5,031 nucleotides of DNA. It comes from Methanobacteriaceae archaeon. Lineage in GTDB: Archaea > Methanobacteriota > Methanobacteria > Methanobacteriales > Methanobacteriaceae. Under the pieces are notes generated by a model, which was not told where the DNA came from, made no database searches, and saw only the letters and a list, made by a program, of their open reading frames with translations. Location: assembly GCA_900766745.1 (NCBI GenBank), contig CAAFWR010000089.1, positions 1 to 5,031 of the forward strand, in the 5' to 3' direction. Every line of letters starts with the position of its first letter. Within the stretch, counting starts at the first letter, position 1. Both the position numbers and the translations under genes were made by a program. This document shows positions 1 to 4,260 of this stretch, piece by piece.

Positions 1-95
1 ATATAGTAACTCAAGGACCCATTTCAGGCATCTCAATCGTGGTTTTAAACAATGAAACATATTATTATCCCCCTAATTCGAATATTAATTTAACA
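1..95 (+). repeat. Left arm of inverted adhesin 3'-end repeat (partner 4297-4391)
   Basis: Hand alignment with the reverse complement of 4297-4391 gives 81 of 95 matching bases. An exact run of 32 bases lies at 42-73 here and 4319-4350 in the partner. Both arms lie within the coding 3' ends of adhesin-like genes. The repeat is cut by the window edge, so its true length may be larger. Confidence 0.85.
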
Positions 96-131
96 AAGAA
101 AAAGAAAAATATGCCCTATCAGAACATATAA
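1..131 (+). CDS. Adhesin-like surface protein, C-terminal end only (5' end outside window)
   Basis: This is an open frame from the left edge (first full codon at 3) to TAA at 129-131, giving 42 residues. The core, SGISIVVLNNETYYYPPN, matches the end of the large beta-helix protein encoded on the opposite strand at the right edge almost residue for residue, so it is read as the tail of a paralogous adhesin-like protein. Such proteins are exported to the cell surface in Methanobrevibacter; that location is family knowledge, not visible here. After the shared NIN-L-T the tail diverges into the lysine-rich TKKKKNMPYQNI. No membrane anchor or cell-wall domain is visible in the part seen. It could be an intact C-terminus or one cut short by a frameshift, because the paralog uses a different frame across a shared AAAAATATGC string just past the junction. 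The frame and family relationship are well supported; whether the gene is intact is unknown. Confidence 0.7.
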   Translation, partial: IVTQGPISGISIVVLNNETYYYPPNSNINLTKKKKNMPYQNI

Positions 132-380
132 AATAATTAATCACACGCCAAATTATATGACTATAATTTGTTAAACTATGATTTTAACAAGAGTAACTTT
201 TATTTATTTGATATTCTTAATACCTTTAGCTATTACAATAAACTAACATATAGGTACAACCATAACTAAATTTATTTTAATATAAAATTACCTCCATAAT
301 CAAATAAACTTTCGAGAATAAAAGGAAGATAAGAAAGTGGTAGCTATGGTAAAAACAACTGGCTAATTTTTTTACAAACT

Positions 381-397
381 ATTATATTTTATAAAAT
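381..397 (+). promoter_or_regulatory. Probable archaeal TATA-box promoter of the glyA operon
   Basis: The run ATTATATTTTATAAAAT is an archaeal TATA-like element, with a purine-rich ACAAAC just upstream that could serve as a BRE. A start site about 25 bases downstream would fall near 410-418, leaving a short leader that still contains the ribosome binding site at 423-427. In such an AT-rich gap TATA-like runs are common. A second candidate at about 277-288 would give a leader of more than 100 bases. Confidence 0.45.
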
Positions 398-422
398 CAA
401 TAATTATTCATATTAATGATTT

Positions 423-427
423 AGGTG
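423..427 (+). promoter_or_regulatory. Ribosome binding site of glyA
   Basis: AGGTG lies six bases before the ATG at 434. It is complementary to the archaeal 16S 3' end (CACCU) and fixes the glyA start. Confidence 0.7.
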
Positions 428-433
428 TACTAA

Positions 434-1705
434 ATGTCTGATAACTTAAATGAATTACATGAATTTGAAGGAATTATTGAAGATCATACTAATTATATGA
501 GAAACAGCATTAACCTTATTGCAAGTGAGAATATTGTAAGTATTGAGGTAAAAGAAGCTATTGTATCTGATTTTGAACACAGATACGCTGAAGGACAGGC
601 TTATGAAAGGTTATACGAAGGATGTCAATATATAGATCAAATAGAAGATTTAACAAAAGCATCTTCTAGAAAAATATTCAATGCTGCTTATGCTAATGTA
701 CAACCGGTTTCAGGTGTTACTGCAAACCTTGCATCATTTTTTGCATTTGGTAATCGTGGAGACAAGTTGATGGCTTTGGAAGTTCCAACTGGAGGACATA
801 TCAGCCATGCAAAAGTAAGTGCAGCAGGTATATGCGGATTAAAAACTATTAATCAGCCTTTTGATCCTGAAATCATGAATATTGACATTGATGCAATGAA
901 CAAGAAAATTTTAGAAGAAAAACCTAAAATAATCCTTTTTGGAGCTAGCTTATTCTTATTCCCACATCCAGTTGCAGAAGCAAGAGAGGCAGCTGATGAA
1001 GTTGGAGCAACCATAATGTATGATGGTGCTCATGTTCTTGGTTTAATTGGTGGAGGTCAATTCCAACAACCTTTAGAAGAAGGTGCAGACCTTATGATGG
1101 GAAGTACCCATAAAACATACCCAGGCCCTCAAGGAGGAATCATCCTTGCACGTGATGCTAAATATGAAGATAAAATCAACAATGCAGTATTTCCTGGTGT
1201 TGTAAGTAACCATCATCTTCATCACTTAGCTGGTCTTGGAATAGCTAATACTGAAATGATGGAATTTGGTGAGGATTATGCTAAACAGGTCATTAAGAAT
1301 GCTCAGACTCTTGGAGGATGCCTTTATGAATTAGGTTTCGATGTCCTTTGTGAAGACCAAGGATTTACAAAATCTCACCAGCTAGCTTTAAGAGTTTCTG
1401 ATATCCGTCCAGCTACTGACATTGCTCATGATTTGGCTGCAAATAATGTCATTTTAAATAAAAATCTTTTACCTGGAGATAATGTAGATGACAGTGACAA
1501 TCCATCTGGTTTAAGAATAGGAACTCAGGAAATCACAAGAAGAGGATTAAAAGAAAAAGAAATGATGGAAGTAGCTGAATTCATTAAGGCAGTTGCAGTT
1601 GATAAAAAAGACATTAAAGAGGATGTAACTGAATTCATGAATCAGTACACCACTGTTCACTATGCATTTTCCGAGAGAGACGGATACAAGGTTCACAAAT
1701 TATGA
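434..1705 (+). CDS. glyA: Serine hydroxymethyltransferase (archaeal, tetrahydromethanopterin type)
   Basis: This cytoplasmic PLP enzyme of fold type I interconverts serine and glycine by moving the hydroxymethyl carbon to or from a reduced pterin. In methanogens of this group the carrier is tetrahydromethanopterin rather than folate (family knowledge). The 423-residue length is normal. Visible landmarks in order are NLIASEN (27-33), [11 protein letters not shown] (49-59), the PLP-ring motif DGAH (197-200) with Asp197, the Schiff-base motif [13 protein letters not shown] (223-235) with Lys227, and [14 protein letters not shown] (358-371) with the carboxylate-binding arginine Arg361. All expected catalytic residues are present. 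The ATG at 434 has AGGTG six bases upstream and the product begins close to the usual N-terminus. Its TGA stop overlaps the ATG of the next gene (ATGA, 1702-1705), implying one transcript and coupled translation. The identification is firm; cofactor choice is inferred from the lineage and the neighbour. Confidence 0.97.
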   Translation: MSDNLNELHEFEGIIEDHTNYMRNSINLIASENIVSIEVKEAIVSDFEHRYAEGQAYERLYEGCQYIDQIEDLTKASSRKIFNAAYANVQPVSGVTANLASFFAFGNRGDKLMALEVPTGGHISHAKVSAAGICGLKTINQPFDPEIMNIDIDAMNKKILEEKPKIILFGASLFLFPHPVAEAREAADEVGATIMYDGAHVLGLIGGGQFQQPLEEGADLMMGSTHKTYPGPQGGIILARDAKYEDKINNAVFPGVVSNHHLHHLAGLGIANTEMMEFGEDYAKQVIKNAQTLGGCLYELGFDVLCEDQGFTKSHQLALRVSDIRPATDIAHDLAANNVILNKNLLPGDNVDDSDNPSGLRIGTQEITRRGLKEKEMMEVAEFIKAVAVDKKDIKEDVTEFMNQYTTVHYAFSERDGYKVHKL

Positions 1706-2397
1706 GAATAGCTTTCGCAATTACAGGGGCAGGCCATTTACTTGAAGAGTCAGTCAAGCTTCTTAAATCAATAGCTGCTGAAAATGAAGTCACTGTATTT
1801 CTTTCAGGTGCAGGAGAAGAAGTCCTTAAGATGTATGGTTTGTACGGTTCTGTAGAATCAGTAACTGGCGGTAAATACAGGGAACTTGCAACAGACGGTA
1901 ATCAGAAATTTAGTTATCCTATAACCGGAAGACTATCTTTAGGCACCTATGACTTACTGATAGTTACTCCGGCAACTGCAAACACTGTTTCCAAAATAGT
2001 CTCAGGAATTGCAGATACCTTAGTTACAAATGCAGTGGCTCAGGCAGGTAAAAGTCAGACTCCTGTAGCTATCGTGCCTGTAGACATTCATCCAGGTGAA
2101 GTTGAAACTGTACTTCCTTCAAAACTGGAACTCTCAAAATGCAAGTCCTGCAATGATTGTGTAGCTAGTCTAGCATGTAAACAGGGAGCTATTATTCCCC
2201 ATACTGAAATAGATCTTCAAAAATGTATTGGCTGTGGATTGTGTAAAAACAGCTGTCCTGAAGGTGCAATTTCTGAAGGGAAGATAATAACACTTTATAT
2301 GAGGGATATTGATATAGAAAATACTCAAAAGCTATCTGAAATCAGGGGAGTCACTATTTACGAGAAGCCTTCAGATATTCTTGATTATTTCGAATAA
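1702..2397 (+). CDS. Archaeoflavoprotein (MJ0208 family), DmrX-like dihydromethanopterin reductase (acceptor)
   Basis: The product is a 231-residue iron-sulfur flavoprotein. The N-terminal part (about 1-135) is a flavoprotein domain of the DmrB/PPC-decarboxylase fold, with a [13 protein letters not shown] N-terminal loop at 9-17 and the conserved [19 protein letters not shown] (88-106), typical of FMN binding. The C-terminal part carries a two-cluster ferredoxin module: Cys147, 150, 153 and 159 (with a longer CxxCxxCx5C spacing) and Cys175, 178, 181 and 185 followed by Pro (classical CxxCxxCxxxCP), enough for two [4Fe-4S] clusters. Family members of this design reduce dihydromethanopterin to tetrahydromethanopterin, probably with electrons entering through the clusters. 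The pairing with glyA, a user of that carrier, supports the same role here. The ATG at 1702 overlaps the glyA stop; only a weak AAGGT lies upstream, so translation is probably coupled. The last 44 bases overlap the convergent DUF192 gene. Family is confident, exact reaction less so. Confidence 0.85.
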   Translation: MRIAFAITGAGHLLEESVKLLKSIAAENEVTVFLSGAGEEVLKMYGLYGSVESVTGGKYRELATDGNQKFSYPITGRLSLGTYDLLIVTPATANTVSKIVSGIADTLVTNAVAQAGKSQTPVAIVPVDIHPGEVETVLPSKLELSKCKSCNDCVASLACKQGAIIPHTEIDLQKCIGCGLCKNSCPEGAISEGKIITLYMRDIDIENTQKLSEIRGVTIYEKPSDILDYFE

Positions 2398-2704
2398 TCG
2401 ATATTTCATCTTCTTTTCTTATTTTGAAATCATCTTTCTTAAACTCCAAAACAAAATCTGCTTTTTTACAAGGTTTATAAAAAGACCATGGATTTAAGGT
2501 CGCCTTATCAAAGATTAAAGAGTCTTTTATAAAATAGACATCAACTGGAAACCTCATAAAACAGGTGTGAATATCTGATGAAATGCTTGTTTCAATCAAA
2601 AGGCCATAATCAATATCTTTTATAAACATCAGTCCTTTTAACCTTTTAAAATAGCTATCTGCAAGTCTTATTCTTTTGGAATTGTTCCTATTAATTATTT
2701 CCAT
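2354..2704 (-). CDS. DUF192 family protein
   Basis: The product is 116 residues, within the usual short range of DUF192 (PF02643), a compact beta-rich domain of unknown biochemical function found in bacteria and archaea. Diagnostic pieces are KRLKGLMF (20-27), IHTCFMRFPVDVYFI (45-59, the family's IHT-x-FM-x-FP-[IV]-DV core), LNPW (70-73) and VLEF (85-88). No signal peptide is evident, although some relatives carry one. The gene faces the glyA operon and its 3' end overlaps the flavoprotein gene by 44 bases, so the C-terminal residues after about 102 are encoded antisense to that gene. No clear Shine-Dalgarno precedes the ATG. A TATA-like ATAAATAA lies about 20-27 bases upstream, which would fit a leaderless or nearly leaderless transcript. 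No role is assigned; homology is clear by motif. Confidence 0.9.
   Translation of the reverse strand: MEIINRNNSKRIRLADSYFKRLKGLMFIKDIDYGLLIETSISSDIHTCFMRFPVDVYFIKDSLIFDKATLNPWSFYKPCKKADFVLEFKKDDFKIRKEDEISIIRNNQEYLKASRK
2404..2424 (+). terminator. Possible T-rich terminator of the glyA operon
   Basis: A pyrimidine-rich tract with several T runs begins seven bases after the stop of the flavoprotein gene. Oligo-T tracts of this kind commonly end archaeal transcripts. It lies inside the opposite-strand DUF192 coding region, so the bias could also come from lysine and glutamate codons there. Confidence 0.3.
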
Positions 2705-2735
2705 AGATTCTAATTATTTATTCTTATTTATCAAT

Positions 2736-2988
2736 TAGCTAGTATTTGGCCGTCTGAAATTGATTTGCTCATATTTTCTTATTTTGTAAAAAATCATATG
2801 CATATAGCTATTAAAATTATTAAAAATTTTATAGATTATAGAAAATACTATTGGGTAGCTATTATTAAAACTGATATTTTACATGCTCATAATAAAAATA
2901 ATTGGTGTGGAATTAAATAAATAACAGCTATTTCATACTTGAAAAAACACCCTTATCATTTAAATTATATTCTAGTCATCTTTAGCTA
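2736..2988. repeat. Cluster of TAGCTA palindromes
   Basis: TAGCTA occurs at 2736-2741, 2805-2810, 2856-2861 and 2983-2988, with CAGCTA at 2925-2930, spaced about 50 to 70 bases apart. Two copies extend to TAGCTATTA; the same 9-mer occurs again at 227-235 before glyA. No function is known to me. Such palindromes could be protein binding sites or a compositional habit of the genome. Confidence 0.35.
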
Positions 2989-3044
2989 TATTGAGTTAAC
3001 TATTGATTATTTTCTTTCTTCTTTTTTTATCGTTGCACTAAAAA

Positions 3045-3224
3045 ATGTTGATAGAGTGGAATTTTATTTTAACTTCATCATTATTTCCAAAACAAGACGA
3101 TAGTGTGTTTTTAGATGATTATATTTATTTTTTTCATCGTATTAATGATAAAAAGCCAGTATAGAAAAAAATGAAAGAATCACCTTATCAATTAATGAGT
3201 TTTAAATTTGATAAAATCAATTAA
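3045..3224 (+). pseudogene. Possible decayed reading frame of unknown family with in-frame TAG
   Basis: A frame opens at ATG 3045 and runs 39 codons to TAG (3162-3164). It resumes in the same frame, with an ATG at 3171, for 17 codons to TAA (3222-3224). The first part contains LFPKQDDSVFLDDYIYFF and the second starts MKESPYQLMSFKFDK; both have ordinary protein-like composition. No Shine-Dalgarno precedes the first ATG. I do not recognise the family. It could be a remnant of a short gene, two unrelated chance frames, or non-coding sequence. Amber read-through by pyrrolysine is not expected in Methanobrevibacter-like organisms. Confidence 0.2.
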
Positions 3225-3244
3225 AACTCATATAATCAATAAGG
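3183..3244 (+). promoter_or_regulatory. Long imperfect hairpin that can pair with part of a Shine-Dalgarno
   Basis: The innermost stem pairs 3195-3205 plus 3208-3212 with 3216-3231: 16 pairs, a two-base bulge at 3206-3207 and an AAA loop. Outside it, ATTA (3191-3194) pairs with TAAT (3233-3236), and CCTTAT (3183-3188) pairs with ATAAGG (3239-3244). That outermost stem uses the AAGG of the AAGGAGGT at 3241-3248. The fold was found by reading, with no energy calculation. It could be a regulatory leader, a structured small RNA or a dyad for protein binding. Confidence 0.5.
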
Positions 3245-3248
3245 AGGT
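3241..3248 (+). promoter_or_regulatory. Strong Shine-Dalgarno without a standard start codon
   Basis: AAGGAGGT is a near-complete match to the archaeal anti-Shine-Dalgarno, the best on the plus strand of this window. At the ideal spacing of five bases stands ATA (3254-3256), not ATG, GTG or TTG. The only nearby TTG (3264) opens a seven-codon frame. Confidence 0.45.
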
Positions 3249-3253
3249 TCTTT

Positions 3254-3373
3254 ATAAAACCTATTGGAGTACTTTTACAAGCATTAAGATTATTAGGAAT
3301 AAAGAATGTTGTAGAAGGGGATTGTCTTATTTTTTCCCCCGTCTTTTTTAATAATCAGCATAATAAAGAATAG
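3254..3373 (+). CDS. Possible small protein or gene remnant with ATA at the start position
   Basis: The frame after the strong Shine-Dalgarno encodes 39 residues to TAG at 3371-3373. It opens with KPIGVLLQALRLLGIKNVVE after the ATA, followed by GDCLIFSPVFF. The segment is protein-like: a hydrophobic, leucine-rich helix with basic residues, then a beta-like stretch. The frame contains no ATG, GTG or TTG, so it would need an AUA start, or it is a small gene disabled by an ATG-to-ATA change. A GGGGA/TCCCC stem with T6 lies within its 3' third, which argues instead for an untranslated RNA ending there. No family is recognised. Confidence 0.2.
   Translation: MKPIGVLLQALRLLGIKNVVEGDCLIFSPVFFNNQHNKE
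3317..3349 (+). terminator. Weak stem followed by T6
   Basis: GGGGA (3317-3321) can pair with TCCCC (3335-3339) across a 13-base loop, and T6 follows at 3344-3349. It may end a transcript starting in the preceding non-coding region. The stem is short and archaeal termination relies mainly on T tracts, so support is modest. Confidence 0.3.
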
Positions 3374-3384
3374 AAATAATATTC

Positions 3385-4089
3385 CTAATTTTTATTCATC
3401 TCATTCTCAATTAATGTGGTCATTCTTTCTGAATTCCTTTTTATTTCCTCAAAATATTTTTCCTGCTCCTCTTCATCTGTTATGGTATAGTATAGGGATC
3501 TTAACTGTTCTAGTTTTATCATGTCTAATTCATCTTGTTCAATAGTTTTAATTTGGTTTGCTAATGAAGAGACTTCGTATAAAATTTCTTTAGGGTTTCT
3601 TTCACTTTTGAAGTAAGCGGAATGTCCAAGATTAAACTTATCCTCTATAGTCAGTTCTTCATTGTTTCTTATTTTAATTTTAATGTCATCCAAAAGCTCA
3701 TCTGCATTAAAGTCTTTTAATGAAATTATATCCGGTTTAAAACAACATTGCTCAGCTTTATAAGTTATATCTTTTTCAACTTCCTCGGTACAAACGACAA
3801 TTGAAGATACATTATCAGTTTGATATTCATTAATTAATGCAAGATTCCTAAAATAAATTGCTCTTAAATCTTCTTTTGTTAGTTTTCCATATTTCCATTC
3901 CATAATCTGATATCCACCATCTAAGTTATATATTGGGGTCTTTCCTTCATTTATAGTGACTGTTGAATGATGTACAGGAGGTAGTATTTGAGCGCCTTCT
4001 TCTTCCATTACGTTTATAATCATGTTTCTAATAACTTTTAGTAAAATCTCGTCTGCATAATCACTATCCGAATTTATTTGTTCTTCCAT
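3385..4089 (-). CDS. Hypothetical protein, Rpn/PD-(D/E)XK nuclease-like
   Basis: This 234-residue soluble protein has no signal peptide or membrane segment. Residues about 50-180 resemble, by my recollection of their layout, a paralogous methanobacterial family related to Rpn-type (PD-(D/E)XK) nucleases. A hydrophobic strand leads to Glu64-Trp-Lys66 in IMEWKYGKLTKEDL (62-75), where relatives have an acidic-x-Gln/Lys catalytic motif. A helix with a YFRNLALINEY segment (79-89) follows, then the strand SSIVVCTEE (95-103), a KPDIISLKDFNADELL segment (118-133), NNEELTIEDKFNLG (142-155) and SERNPKEILYEV (162-173). Asp57 could be the other metal ligand, though its spacing to Glu64 is short. The C-terminal 50 residues are highly charged and probably helical or coiled-coil. 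AGGTGA stands six bases before the ATG at 4089, fixing the start. The gene appears to be monocistronic. The substrate is unknown; nuclease activity is inference from motif layout only. Confidence 0.65.
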   Translation of the reverse strand: MEEQINSDSDYADEILLKVIRNMIINVMEEEGAQILPPVHHSTVTINEGKTPIYNLDGGYQIMEWKYGKLTKEDLRAIYFRNLALINEYQTDNVSSIVVCTEEVEKDITYKAEQCCFKPDIISLKDFNADELLDDIKIKIRNNEELTIEDKFNLGHSAYFKSERNPKEILYEVSSLANQIKTIEQDELDMIKLEQLRSLYYTITDEEEQEKYFEEIKRNSERMTTLIENEMNKN

Positions 4090-4095
4090 GATATT

Positions 4096-4101
4096 TCACC
4101 T
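4096..4101 (-). promoter_or_regulatory. Ribosome binding site of the nuclease-like gene
   Basis: On the minus strand AGGTGA lies six bases before the ATG at 4089-4087, a good match to the archaeal anti-Shine-Dalgarno. Confidence 0.75.
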
Positions 4102-4138
4102 TTTTTTATTTTATGCATTATCTGCTTTATTTATCATT

Positions 4139-4149
4139 ATTTAAAAAGA
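4139..4149 (-). promoter_or_regulatory. Possible TATA box of the nuclease-like gene
   Basis: The minus strand reads CTTTTTAAATA about 50 bases upstream of the ATG. A start site about 25 bases downstream would leave a leader of roughly 25-30 bases that includes the ribosome binding site. The whole gap 4090-4260 is AT-rich, so alternatives cannot be excluded. Confidence 0.35.
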
Positions 4150-4250
4150 TATTGTTGTTTTTAACATTATTTATGGATTGTTATTTTAATATTTATTATA
4201 TGGAGCAATTTTATCCACTAAAATTAATTTTGTACTCTTAATTCAATGAG

Positions 4251-4255
4251 AAAAA
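4251..4255 (-). terminator. T5 tract just after the right adhesin stop
   Basis: On the minus strand a T5 run begins five bases after the TAG at 4261-4263. Further T runs follow downstream, and a short AAAAA/TTTTT dyad (4266-4278) precedes it. This fits an archaeal oligo-T terminator separating the adhesin gene from the nuclease-like gene. Confidence 0.4.
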
Positions 4256-4260
4256 TTGTA

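Larger units (their letters stand above)
132..433. other. Intergenic region between adhesin tail and glyA
   Basis: This is a very AT-rich 302-base gap with no credible gene; the longest ATG frames are only a few codons. It carries T-rich stretches around 197-209 that could end transcription of the adhesin gene, two TAGCTA palindromes (227-232 and 341-346), and two TATA-like tracts facing glyA (about 277-288 and 381-397). A minus-strand GGAGGTAA (295-288) has no start codon at a usable distance and is probably chance. Confidence 0.6.
2705..3384. other. 680-base gene-poor AT-rich region
   Basis: No conventional gene is visible on either strand. The left half (2705-3000) is extremely AT-rich and contains repeated TAGCTA palindromes at 2736, 2805, 2856 and 2983, plus a related CAGCTA at 2925, and a palindromic ATATGCATAT at 2796-2805. 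A long pyrimidine tract lies at about 3010-3029. The right half holds a possible decayed reading frame (3045-3224), a 62-base imperfect hairpin (3183-3244), a strong Shine-Dalgarno (3241-3248) before a frame without a standard start, and a small GGGGA/TCCCC stem followed by T6 (3317-3349). It may be a degraded gene region, an untranslated RNA locus, or both. Confidence 0.6.

Noticed and set aside
288..295. Minus-strand GGAGGTAA in the glyA upstream gap
   Set aside because: No ATG, GTG or TTG at a workable distance opens a frame of useful length, so it is most likely coincidental.
2749..2758. GCCGTCTGAA, identical to the core of the Neisseria DNA uptake sequence
   Set aside because: Only one copy occurs, in an archaeal AT-rich intergenic region with no Neisseria-like genes nearby. 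A single 10-mer match among many known motifs is expected by chance.
3162..3164. TAG as a pyrrolysine codon
   Set aside because: Pyrrolysine is known from Methanosarcinales-type, Methanomassiliicoccales-type and a few other lineages, not from Methanobrevibacter-like organisms, and the frame has no recognised methylamine methyltransferase features.
2705..3384. CRISPR array or tRNA gene in the large gap
   Set aside because: There are no regularly spaced direct repeats of 25-40 bases. The recurring TAGCTA is too short and irregular for CRISPR. No cloverleaf with the conserved GTTC-type T-loop was found.
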